From Methylotenera oryzisoli (GTDB lineage: Bacteria > Pseudomonadota > Gammaproteobacteria > Burkholderiales > Methylophilaceae): DNA of 64,000 nt. Under the pieces are notes generated by a model that saw nothing but the letters and a program-made list of their open reading frames with translations, was not told the DNA's origin and ran no database searches. The stretch lies in the NCBI RefSeq assembly GCF_004661485.1, contig NZ_PQVH01000016.1:28421-92420 (forward strand). The letters run 5' to 3'. The translations under genes were made by a program, and so were the position numbers. Below, piece after piece: positions 29,908 to 38,180 of the stretch; position 1 is the first letter of the stretch; every line of letters begins with the position of its first letter.

Positions 29908-31067
29908 GCTACCACCGCCTTTACTGCTTGCTGTGCAGCATCAGTTAAACCTTCAGCCGAAATAATATTAAGCCCGCTTGTTTGTAACATTTTTTTACCT
30001 AAATCCACATTCGTACCTTCTAAACGCACAATCACAGGAATTTGCATACCTACTTCTCGCACCGCGGTAATAATGCCTTCCGCGATAATATCGCAACGCA
30101 TAATACCGCCAAAAATATTCACTAAAATTGCTTTTACATTGCTGTCAGCTAAGATAATTTTGAACGCCTTGGCTACCGTTTCCGCCGTGGCACCACCGCC
30201 TACATCCAAAAAGTTAGCAGGCATACCGCCATGTAGCTTAATCAAATCCATAGTCGCCATGGCAAGACCTGCACCGTTGACCATACAGCCAATATTACCG
30301 TTCAGCGCGATATAGTTTAAGCCGGCATGATGCGCAACCGCTTCCTTACTGTCCTCTTGGCTCCAGTCACGTTGCTCTGCTAAAGCTTTTTGACGATACA
30401 AAGCATTATCATCAACGCTCATTTTGCAATCTAACGCATAGAGTTTGCCGTCAGTTGTCACCACCAATGGGTTAATTTCCAGCAAGGCTAAATCGTTGTC
30501 TTTAAACAAGCGGTATAAACCTTTTAACAGCTTAGTAAACGCGCCAATTTGGTCACCGCTTAAATCGAGCTTAAAGGCTAAATTACGAGCTTGAAAATCC
30601 ACCAAACCATTGAGTGGATCGCAGACTTCTTGCAAGATTTTTTCTGGGCTAGTGTGCGCAATTTCTTCAATATCCATGCCACCTGCCACTGACGCCACCA
30701 CCACCACGCGCTCTAATGTTCTATCGACCAACATAGATAAATAAAGCTCACGTGCGATAGGCAGTGTTTCCTCAACCAACACTTGATTCACTGGTTGTCC
30801 ATCTGGTGCATTTTGATAAGTAACTAGCGTTTTGCCTAACAACTCACCCGCAACATTCTGCGCTTCAGTAGCAGACTTCACCACTTTGACGCCGCCAGCT
30901 TTACCACGGCCGCCAGCATGCACTTGTGCTTTCACAACCCAGCCATCGCTGGCGATTTCGGTAGTGACGCTTACCGTTTCTTTCGCAACTGCAACAACTT
31001 GACCACGAGGCACTGGAATGCCGTATTTTTGAAGTAGTGTTTTCGCTTGATACTCATGCAAATTCAT
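29904..31067 (-). CDS. sucC: succinyl-CoA synthetase beta subunit
   Basis: A 387-residue ATP-grasp beta subunit. [20 protein letters not shown] is the typical start. [19 protein letters not shown] binds nucleotide, [11 protein letters not shown] and [15 protein letters not shown] contribute metal ligands, and [16 protein letters not shown] is the conserved C-terminal loop. ATG start. Co-translated with sucD. Divergent from serB. Confidence 0.96.
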   Translation of the reverse strand: MNLHEYQAKTLLQKYGIPVPRGQVVAVAKETVSVTTEIASDGWVVKAQVHAGGRGKAGGVKVVKSATEAQNVAGELLGKTLVTYQNAPDGQPVNQVLVEETLPIARELYLSMLVDRTLERVVVVASVAGGMDIEEIAHTSPEKILQEVCDPLNGLVDFQARNLAFKLDLSGDQIGAFTKLLKGLYRLFKDNDLALLEINPLVVTTDGKLYALDCKMSVDDNALYRQKALAEQRDWSQEDSKEAVAHHAGLNYIALNGNIGCMVNGAGLAMATMDLIKLHGGMPANFLDVGGGATAETVAKAFKIILADSNVKAILVNIFGGIMRCDIIAEGIITAVREVGMQIPVIVRLEGTNVDLGKKMLQTSGLNIISAEGLTDAAQQAVKAVVA

Positions 31068-31205
31068 AAAAATAGCTCGATTTAAAGGTTATGCACATTT
31101 TCTCGCAATTCAGAGAAATGCGCTAGCAAAGTAATGTAAGTTGATGCCATTAATGAAGTGGATAGTCGAGTGTATAATAAAACTTTACGTTCAGATTGTT
31201 TACTT

Positions 31206-32045
31206 ATGCGTTTAGTTGTTCAAGGCAAGGCCATTACTTTTGCACATTTAGCTCATATTCACCAACTCTGCGCCTCTAGCGTGCAATTTGTTCAAATCGC
31301 GCAACATGGCTACTACCTGGCCAACCAGTCTGAAATAAACCCATCCGTTCAGCAATTTTGCGCAGAACAAAATATAGACTGCGCTTATGTAGGAAACGAC
31401 CAGCTGATTCAACACTATGGTTTATGCGTCATGGATATGGACTCAACCTTGATCAGCATTGAGTGCATTGATGAAATTGCGGACATGGTCGGTTTAAAGC
31501 CGCAAGTAGCCGCTATTACTGAGCGCGCCATGCAAGGCGAGCTAGACTTTGCACAAAGCCTGCGGGAGCGTGTGGCTTTACTTAAAGGCTTGCAAGAGTC
31601 TGACCTGATGCGCGTGCTGAACGAGCGCCTGCAACTCAATCCTGGTGCCCAGCAGTGGATAGACAACTGCAAAGCGAACAATATCACTACACTATTGGTA
31701 TCTGGCGGCTTTAACTTCTTTGCAGACCGGGTAAAAGCCATGTTAGGGCTGGATTACGCAGTTGCCAATACATTAGAAATTATCGATGGCAAGCTCACAG
31801 GTAAGATTTTAGGCAATATTGTGGACGCACAAACCAAAGCGGACGAGTTAGTGAAACTGCGTGATCGTTTAGGCCTGAGCGCAACACAAACCATTGCCAT
31901 CGGCGATGGTGCAAACGACCTGAAAATGATGTCTGTTGCAGGGGTTGGGATTGCTTACCATGCAAAACCAGTGGTACAAGCGCAGGCAAGCTATGCACTC
32001 AACCACATGGGCTTAGATGGCGTGATTAATTTATTCGCCAGCTAG
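31206..32045 (+). CDS. serB: phosphoserine phosphatase
   Basis: A 279-residue HAD phosphatase for the last step of serine synthesis. The nucleophile motif is VMDMDSTLISIECIDEIAD (Asp77 and Asp79), motif II is LLVSGGFNFFADR, and the metal-binding motif IV is AIGDGANDLKMMSVAG. The approximately 75-residue N-terminal part resembles the ACT-like regulatory region of SerB. The ATG at 31206 is preferred to an upstream ATG at 31158, which would add 16 poorly conserved residues. Convergent with the DUF455 gene, with only 4 bp between their stop codons. Confidence 0.94.
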   Translation: MRLVVQGKAITFAHLAHIHQLCASSVQFVQIAQHGYYLANQSEINPSVQQFCAEQNIDCAYVGNDQLIQHYGLCVMDMDSTLISIECIDEIADMVGLKPQVAAITERAMQGELDFAQSLRERVALLKGLQESDLMRVLNERLQLNPGAQQWIDNCKANNITTLLVSGGFNFFADRVKAMLGLDYAVANTLEIIDGKLTGKILGNIVDAQTKADELVKLRDRLGLSATQTIAIGDGANDLKMMSVAGVGIAYHAKPVVQAQASYALNHMGLDGVINLFAS

Positions 32046-32049
32046 TAAA

Positions 32050-32838
32050 TCACAACAGTGCCAGCTCGGCCTCAGTAAAGCCTGCTTTGCGCCTAGCCTC
32101 TAAATTAAAAGGCTTACGCAAGGTTGGCGCACTGTACTGCTCAGCCAGTGTGGCATAAGTGGCTATCGGCTCTAATTCGCGCTTACTGCACAACCAATTA
32201 AACCAGACATTGCCAATCGCAACATGGCCAATCTCGTCGCGCAGGATAATATCCAGAATACCCGCCATGGCAACATCGCCAATTTGCGCAAATTTATTTC
32301 TCAAGGCAGGGCTGGCATCTAAACCACGTGCCTCCATAGTGCGTGGCACCAGCGCCATTCTTGCCAGCACATCATCTTGCGTACGTGCCACCATTTCCCA
32401 TAGGCTATCATGGCCAGTAAAATCACCATACTGGTAACCTAGCGTTTGCAGATGCGCATTAAGCAAACCAAAATGATAAGCCTCTTCAGCCGCCACTTTT
32501 AACCAATCCGCGTAATACTGCTGCGGCATACCGGCAAAGCGCCAAATGGCATCCAAGGCCAAATTGATCGCATTAAACTCGATATGTGCCAAAGCATGAA
32601 TCAAGCCGGCGCGCCCCTCCTCTGTGCGCATTGAGCGCTTACCTACTTCTAGAGGAGAAACTAATACCGGTCGCTCTGGGCGGCCTGGAATAGGCTGAGT
32701 GGACATCAACTCACATTCTACATCCAGCGCCAACGCACCTGACTGCCAAGATTGATACAGCGCGGTGACTGCGCTGGTTTTTTGTATAAGCTGACATTCA
32801 GCCAAGCAGCCAAGCGCTGCCTGCCTTAACTCTTGCAT
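32050..32838 (-). CDS. ferritin-like DUF455 protein
   Basis: A 262-residue protein of the DUF455 family with a ferritin-like helical bundle. Potential di-metal ligands are visible in LAHIEFNAINLALD, AAEEAYHFGLLNAHL and RDEIGHVAIGNVW, the ExxH-type pairs of this fold. The N-terminal EVGKRSMRTEEGRAGLIHAL is typical. Function is unknown. Some relatives are annotated near tRNA hydroxylases, but there is no firm evidence for that here. Confidence 0.85.
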   Translation of the reverse strand: MQELRQAALGCLAECQLIQKTSAVTALYQSWQSGALALDVECELMSTQPIPGRPERPVLVSPLEVGKRSMRTEEGRAGLIHALAHIEFNAINLALDAIWRFAGMPQQYYADWLKVAAEEAYHFGLLNAHLQTLGYQYGDFTGHDSLWEMVARTQDDVLARMALVPRTMEARGLDASPALRNKFAQIGDVAMAGILDIILRDEIGHVAIGNVWFNWLCSKRELEPIATYATLAEQYSAPTLRKPFNLEARRKAGFTEAELALL

Positions 32839-32933
32839 TGATACTTTCCGTTCATAAACCTTGTTAACTTGGTACTGGTTAGTTTGTTGCTGGCGCTTGT
32901 TTATTCAACCGCAATAGCCACGATTCCTTACGA

Positions 32934-33842
32934 CTAATAATGATGCGATGCAGGTACAGGTTTAGCGCCATCTAACGCGATGAAATCTAACTCTCCCGCT
33001 TTCATATCCGGCACCAATAAATAGCGTTCATCTTTTGTGATGGCGATATCTGCCGCAGATTGATAGCCCGCTTTGATTAGGGAAACATCCCCCATCATAT
33101 TAACGCTAAATACTTTGCCATTTTTCCAATCACTCACATACATCACACCGCTAGAGTGGTGTACCACCCCATCACCACCACCAAAGCCTTCTGCTAGGTC
33201 TGATAGTTCTGCAGTAGATGTATTTAAGCTGTACAACACGCCAGAACTAAAATCTACATAAATTAGATTATTGCCAGTATCGTCGGCAAGCAGGCCATTA
33301 GGCGCTTTTACGCGTGAGTCTTGCGTATCTTTAATCAATAAAATCACTTCGCCACGCGGAGTGATTTTATAAATCGCGCCGCCTGTACCTGTGTTGAATA
33401 AATCGCCGCTATCGCTTACATACAAGTTGCCTTGCAAGTCTGCCTCAAGGTCATTTAAGAAAAGCGGCACATTTGGAAATGCCTCTGGCGCCACAAATAC
33501 ACTCATCTGCCCCTTAGCGTTAATTTTAAGTATTTTGGTTTTATCGGCCACATATAAATTATCGCCAATGATAGCCAAGCCTTTAGGGTCATCTAAGTTG
33601 CTGGCAAATACGGTGACATTCCCACGCTGATCCACCACACTGATTCGGCCATCGCCATTTTTACCAAACTCATTAATCTCAGAAATAAATATTCTGCCGT
33701 CTTTTGCCTGCACCGCAGATTCTGGTGTCTTTAGTCCTGTGATTTTCTTCGCGGCGTAGGTCAATGATTTTGTAGATTGGCACCCAGCTATCAGTAGGCC
33801 AGCCATCAGCCACGCGCTTAATTTTATATATTTTCTTATCAT
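32934..33842 (-). CDS. SMP-30/gluconolactonase-like beta-propeller lipoprotein
   Basis: About 302 residues from the ATG at 33842. The lipobox is LIAGC (Cys20), and the rest is a six-bladed propeller of SMP-30/NHL type with repeated patterns such as FLNDLEADLQGNLYVSDSGD, VKAPNGLLADDTGNNLIYVD and GVMYVSDWKNGKVFSVN. Likely anchored in the periplasm. It could hydrolyse a lactone or simply be a binding scaffold. It is the last gene of a same-strand run after the PQQ-type propeller and fcc genes, 53 bp downstream of the preceding one. Confidence 0.8.
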   Translation of the reverse strand: MIRKYIKLSAWLMAGLLIAGCQSTKSLTYAAKKITGLKTPESAVQAKDGRIFISEINEFGKNGDGRISVVDQRGNVTVFASNLDDPKGLAIIGDNLYVADKTKILKINAKGQMSVFVAPEAFPNVPLFLNDLEADLQGNLYVSDSGDLFNTGTGGAIYKITPRGEVILLIKDTQDSRVKAPNGLLADDTGNNLIYVDFSSGVLYSLNTSTAELSDLAEGFGGGDGVVHHSSGVMYVSDWKNGKVFSVNMMGDVSLIKAGYQSAADIAITKDERYLLVPDMKAGELDFIALDGAKPVPASHHY

Positions 33843-33895
33843 ATTAATCCCCAAAAAAAATGCACTCAACGCACAGCTGATGCAACAGCATGCTG

Positions 33896-34489
33896 CTAGA
33901 ACCCCATCGCTCTCACTTTAGGTGTTGGAAACAAAGTCACCATACTACAAGGCGTATTGCCAACTTGTGCTGGCCCGTTCACATAGGCTTGCAAAGCTTT
34001 ATCTGCCTGCATTTTAGCTACCATATCATCAACGGCAAGCGTATAAGCTTTCTTTATCCAAGATTCAGGCTGAATGCCTAGTACGCCATGCACTTGAGAG
34101 CGGCCAACATAAGTAGCCAGATGTTCGCCGACGCCTTTATAAGCACTAGCCGTCACTTCTGCATAAAACATCTGTACTTGTGGGTTGTAAAATAGCTCAG
34201 GCTGCACCCAGAGCAAAGCTTTACCGGATTGATTTGCATCACAGACCGTCACATCGCCGTATGCAGCCGTAAGCTTTGGCACGACAACTTTTTCAACGAC
34301 GGGGCCTTGGTAAAACCAGTAATCTTGATACGGATGCCAAAGTTTGATTGGGTTTGTATAATCAACAGGCTGAATATACATCAACAACTTGGATGAAACC
34401 TTATTATCGGCAGGCTCTGCAGCATACACGTTTACACTGCTGCCTATGGCGGCCAACAGCGCGATTAATTTAATTACACTCTTCTTCAT
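33896..34489 (-). CDS. exported protein of unknown function
   Basis: A 197-residue protein with a signal peptide (MKKSVIKLIALLAAIGSSVN, cleaved near VYA-AEP). The mature part is aromatic-rich, with KLWHPYQDYWFYQGPVVEKV, has two cysteines (TVCDANQ and NTPCSM) that could form a disulfide, and contains EVTASAYKGVGEHLATYVGR. I do not recognise the family. It lies 9 bp after the propeller dehydrogenase gene and upstream of the lipoprotein propeller, so it belongs to the same operon and probably acts with them in the periplasm. Confidence 0.75.
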   Translation of the reverse strand: MKKSVIKLIALLAAIGSSVNVYAAEPADNKVSSKLLMYIQPVDYTNPIKLWHPYQDYWFYQGPVVEKVVVPKLTAAYGDVTVCDANQSGKALLWVQPELFYNPQVQMFYAEVTASAYKGVGEHLATYVGRSQVHGVLGIQPESWIKKAYTLAVDDMVAKMQADKALQAYVNGPAQVGNTPCSMVTLFPTPKVRAMGF

Positions 34490-34498
34490 TCAGTTATC

Positions 34499-35719
34499 CT
34501 ACTTAAATTTATAACTAATACGGTAAATGGCATTCGCTTTATCATCCGATACATAAAGCGCACCGTCCGCACCGACTAAAACATCAACAGGCCGACCCCA
34601 CGCTTGTTGATTAGACAGCCAGCCGGTTGCAAAATCTTCCACTGCCAGCGGCTCATTAGCCTTGAATTTTACTCTAACTAGCTGATAACCAGCGGGCTGT
34701 TTACGGTTCCATGAACCATGTAAGGCCACGATTGCGTCTGTTTTATAAGCTGACGGCCAATTGGTTTTATCTAAAAAGGCAATGCCGATAGGGGTGGTAT
34801 GTGCTTTAAAACTGACTGCAGGCGCTTGTGTGGTATCACAGAAACCGGCAGCCCCTTTAAAGTTAGGGTCTTCAAACTGCGTACCAATTTCCTTACTCCC
34901 ACCCCAACAATGAGGCCAGCCATAATGTTTACCTGCCTCAATCTTATTTAAATGCTCAGGCGGTAACTCATCATTTACTGCACCACCTAGTATGCCGCTG
35001 CGGTTATCCGCACCATTATTAGTCGCGTACATCGCGCCAGTCAACGGGTGCCATGCAAACCCTTGTGAATTACGTAAACCGCGTGCAAATATAGCAGACT
35101 GCTGGTGACGCCCCAAGGTTGTTAATGCTCCCGCTGGCTTACCTTCAAGGGTGTATCTGAGCATCGTCGCTCGCATCGGTTCATTTTCTACACAAACATT
35201 ACAACTCGAGCCTACGTTGATATACAAAAAACCATCTGGCCCTAACTTAATATTTTTAAGTGTATGCCCACCTGTAGGGAGGTTAGTAATAAAAGCTTGT
35301 GGTTTAGACCAGCCTTCACGCTCGTGCGCCACACGCACCACGCCATCTTGATTGGCAATTAACAAGCTACCACCTACAAACGCCAGCCCTTGAGGTGCAT
35401 TGAGGTTCTGCGCAACAGTAATCGCCTCATCAGCAACGCCATCATGATTACGGTCTGGCAACATGACAACACGATTGCTGCCGACGGTAGACACATACAG
35501 ATTACCCTTTGCATCCAGTGCCATCATCCTAAGGCCAGATAACTGCGCACCGTTTTTAGTATTAAAATCTGCGAACACCTCAATTTTAAAACCATCAGGC
35601 AACCGAATATCAGCCAGATCAGCAGCGAAAGCTGACTGCACGGCAAGTACAGTCAAGCCAGCGAGCAATACTATGTTTTTTCTAACTGTAAAAATAACAA
35701 CTCCCAAAGCATGAAGCAC
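34499..35719 (-). CDS. PQQ-dependent sugar/sorbosone dehydrogenase-like protein
   Basis: A roughly 406-residue secreted six-bladed propeller. The N-terminal signal is followed by RLPDGFKIEVFADFNTKNGA, a typical family beginning. GNLYVSTVGSNRVVMLPD, LKNIKLGPDGFLYINVGSSC, FARGLRNSQGFAWHP and YGWPHCWGG are the conserved blade motifs of soluble glucose/sorbosone dehydrogenases. The cysteine-rich SSCNVCVENEP insert is notable. Whether PQQ is bound cannot be decided from sequence. The proposed start is a GTG at 35719 without a good ribosome-binding site, so the true start may be slightly downstream. Confidence 0.8.
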   Translation of the reverse strand: MLHALGVVIFTVRKNIVLLAGLTVLAVQSAFAADLADIRLPDGFKIEVFADFNTKNGAQLSGLRMMALDAKGNLYVSTVGSNRVVMLPDRNHDGVADEAITVAQNLNAPQGLAFVGGSLLIANQDGVVRVAHEREGWSKPQAFITNLPTGGHTLKNIKLGPDGFLYINVGSSCNVCVENEPMRATMLRYTLEGKPAGALTTLGRHQQSAIFARGLRNSQGFAWHPLTGAMYATNNGADNRSGILGGAVNDELPPEHLNKIEAGKHYGWPHCWGGSKEIGTQFEDPNFKGAAGFCDTTQAPAVSFKAHTTPIGIAFLDKTNWPSAYKTDAIVALHGSWNRKQPAGYQLVRVKFKANEPLAVEDFATGWLSNQQAWGRPVDVLVGADGALYVSDDKANAIYRISYKFK

Positions 35720-35759
35720 TTTTGAATATTATTGACTTACCGCAGATGGCAACAGCAAG

Positions 35760-37055
35760 TTAAGTCAGCACATCGGACCATATATTGTGTGCCCAAGCCT
35801 TAGCATAAGCGCCCTCTTTATCTGAAGGGGCAGGCGATACACCGCCCCCTTCCGCCGATACCATGATTTTTTTTGCCGCATCGTATCGATATACATTCGC
35901 TACATGCATTGCCTGCTTGTCATCAACAAAACTGTAACAGGTGTTGGCAAATACTGGTGCGGGGTCTGGACTCCTACCCTGCATCAACTCCACAATCGCA
36001 CTCGCACAAACCCGCGCCTGCGACGTTGCCATATGCGCGGATTTTGGCAAGCCTGAGGCGACGCTATCGCCAACCACATGCACATTCGCGACGGTTTTAG
36101 ACTCATAACTTAAAAAATCAACCTCGCACCACGGATAATCAGACGCGAGCAAGTTTGCCATCTGTGCCGGCTTACCCGCCCGCTGCGGAGGAATTACATT
36201 CAACACATCCGCCTTTACCTGCTCAAACTCAGTACTCACGGTTTTAGTTTGTACATCTACGGAAACAATTGCACTATCAGGGCGGTAATCAATCATGCCT
36301 GCGTAGTTGTTAGCCCATACTTTAGTAAAGAGGCCTTTTTTAGAGATAATTTCAGCATTCGCATCCAGCACAATAATCTTGCTTTTAGGCTTATGTGCTT
36401 TCAAATAATAAGCCACTTGGCAAATGCGCTCATAAGGCCCGGGTGGGCAACGGTATGGCGCTTGGGGGATGGTGATCACAAAGACACCACCATTGGGCAT
36501 AGACTCTAACTGCTGGCGCAAATTAACGGTTTGCCAGCCGGCTTTCCATGCATGGGGAATCTGCTTTTGTGCTTCAGCAGTTTGCAGTTGCGGCAAACGG
36601 TCGTAAATAAAATCTACACCTGGCGCAACGATTAAACGGTCATAGGTGATTTCACCGCGCTGCATCATCACTTTTTTAGCATCGCTGTTCACCGCGGTCA
36701 CGGTATCTTGTACCCACTGTATGCCATGATGTTTTTTCAACATATCATAGCCAAAAGTCAGGTCACTTATCTGCTGGCTGCCACCTAGTACTAAGTTACT
36801 CAGCGGGCAGGATACAAACTGTGGTGACGGTTCAATCACCACCACTTCAATACTGCCCATGCTCCACATACGAATGTATTTAGCGGCACTGGTACCGGCA
36901 TAGCCGCCACCAATCACAACCACACGACCTATTGGTGGTTTTTTGCCCATCGCGACTGCATGTGGGGTAAACGCCAAGGCACCCAATACACTTGCACCCA
37001 AAACCCCGGCAGTTTTAATAAAATCACGGCGATTGAAATCAGCTGTGTTATTCAT
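35760..37055 (-). CDS. fccB: flavocytochrome c sulfide dehydrogenase, flavoprotein subunit
   Basis: A 431-residue flavoprotein with a Tat signal (FNRRDFIKTAG). The FAD motif VVVIGGGYAGTSAAKYIR lies at about 45-62. VSCPLSNLVLGG, PQAPYRCPPGPYERICQVAY and the late GDSVASGLPKSAHMA are FccB hallmarks. Cysteines at 203 and 373 are the best candidates for the redox disulfide known in FccB of purple sulfur bacteria, and the C-terminal FCSD domain (ANTCYSFVDDKQAMHVANVY) is present. It should oxidise sulfide to sulfur or polysulfide and pass electrons to the cytochrome encoded just upstream. It overlaps that gene by 8 bp. Confidence 0.9.
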   Translation of the reverse strand: MNNTADFNRRDFIKTAGVLGASVLGALAFTPHAVAMGKKPPIGRVVVIGGGYAGTSAAKYIRMWSMGSIEVVVIEPSPQFVSCPLSNLVLGGSQQISDLTFGYDMLKKHHGIQWVQDTVTAVNSDAKKVMMQRGEITYDRLIVAPGVDFIYDRLPQLQTAEAQKQIPHAWKAGWQTVNLRQQLESMPNGGVFVITIPQAPYRCPPGPYERICQVAYYLKAHKPKSKIIVLDANAEIISKKGLFTKVWANNYAGMIDYRPDSAIVSVDVQTKTVSTEFEQVKADVLNVIPPQRAGKPAQMANLLASDYPWCEVDFLSYESKTVANVHVVGDSVASGLPKSAHMATSQARVCASAIVELMQGRSPDPAPVFANTCYSFVDDKQAMHVANVYRYDAAKKIMVSAEGGGVSPAPSDKEGAYAKAWAHNIWSDVLT

Positions 37056-37440
37056 CCTGCACCGCCTTTAGCATTTGTGGTTCTGGCATGGTGTGTTTCT
37101 CAGGTTTCTGACGTGAGAAGTAGTCGGCAAGTTGCTTAATTTCATCCAGCGTCAGGCCATTCGCGTGCCGGTGCATCACCGTGGCTGGGCGCACCCCAGT
37201 GCGGAAATCAATCAAGCGCTGTTCTATGTAGGCTTTATCTAAGCCCGCAATAGCGGTGGCATCGAACTCAGCATTGGTTTTTACCGCGTTGCCATTAGTA
37301 CCATGGCATGCCGCACAAGATGCTGCCAATGTTCGGGTATGCAAACCCTGCGCTGGATAAACAAAATCCTCAGCCGCCCTGCCCGGTATGGGCAAAACAA
37401 CTGAGGATATCAGTATAAAATTTAGAATAAATGTTTTCAT
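37048..37440 (-). CDS. fccA: monoheme cytochrome c, FccA-like subunit
   Basis: A 130-residue class I c-type cytochrome with a cleavable signal. The heme motif is CAACH (Cys42, Cys45, His46) in SCAACHGTNGNAV. The likely axial methionine is Met89 in TGVRPATVMHRHANGL. It carries one heme, like the short FccA of several chemotrophs and unlike the diheme Allochromatium subunit. The 8-bp overlap with fccB and shared operon identify it as the partner cytochrome. Confidence 0.88.
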   Translation of the reverse strand: MKTFILNFILISSVVLPIPGRAAEDFVYPAQGLHTRTLAASCAACHGTNGNAVKTNAEFDATAIAGLDKAYIEQRLIDFRTGVRPATVMHRHANGLTLDEIKQLADYFSRQKPEKHTMPEPQMLKAVQDE

Positions 37441-37554
37441 GGGCTCTGCATCTTTTTTTTAGGAACACCACTACAAATAATCAAACTTACAACTACCAAG
37501 CTATCTATAGCACCAGCCTATAATGACCAGTGCCAAGATATCAAGTTCAAGTGA

Positions 37555-38040
37555 CTAGAAACACTTCTCTTCTAAACAGCCATCATCTCTTACGCCAAGT
37601 GAAGTCAACAACTCTACCATTTTTGGATTACCTTCATCACGTACGGCACGAATAATAGAAACATCAGCACGCATTTTGATATTAACGTCAGCACCTTTAG
37701 CCGCTAGCAATTTCACGACATCTGAATAACCGCCAAACGCTGCCATATGAAAAGCTGTGTTTTTGCTGATCGGATGTTGATAATTAAGATCAGCACCACG
37801 TTCAATCAACAACTCAACAACTTTGAGCTGACCTTTAGTTGCAGCAATTTGTAATGCAGACCAGCCGAAAAACTTGTCATTTGGTTTAGCATTGGTATCC
37901 AAATACTTTTTAACAAGCTTCACATTACCATCACGCAAAGCCTCGGTATAACGCATATGGTCATCATCACTCAGTTCTGCCATAGATGCGATTGGGTAAA
38001 ACAAGGCTAATGCTAAAACAAGTGTTCTAAAAAAATTCAT
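37555..38040 (-). CDS. exported ankyrin-repeat protein
   Basis: A 161-residue protein from the ATG at 38040, with a signal peptide (MNFFRTLVLALALFYPIASM-A) followed by about three to four ankyrin repeats (SALQIAATKGQLKVVELLIE, GADLNYQHPISKNTAFHMAAF, GADVNIKMRADVSIIRAVRD). The C-terminal end has two cysteines (DDGCLEEKCF). The product is expected in the periplasm as a protein-binding module. It shares its direction with the fcc operon, about 115 bp upstream of fccA. Confidence 0.85.
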   Translation of the reverse strand: MNFFRTLVLALALFYPIASMAELSDDDHMRYTEALRDGNVKLVKKYLDTNAKPNDKFFGWSALQIAATKGQLKVVELLIERGADLNYQHPISKNTAFHMAAFGGYSDVVKLLAAKGADVNIKMRADVSIIRAVRDEGNPKMVELLTSLGVRDDGCLEEKCF

Positions 38041-38111
38041 GCTGCATTTCTCCAAAGTCATTTATTAAAATTTTTGTCACTATTAAAACCGTACAGACCA
38101 AACCTATTGCG

Positions 38112-38132
38112 GTTTAAAGTCTATTTAAACCA
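38112..38132. terminator. perfect inverted repeat between purL and the ankyrin gene
   Basis: GGTTTAAA (38112-38119) and TTTAAACC (38125-38132) form a perfect 8-bp stem with a 5-nt loop. The pair lies 49 bp downstream of the purL stop. It lacks a T-run, so it may be a weak terminator or an operator for the ankyrin gene. Confidence 0.35.
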
Positions 38133-38180
38133 TTATTAACAGAGCCCCAATTAGCAGAGCCTTGGCAATCAAACCCATAT

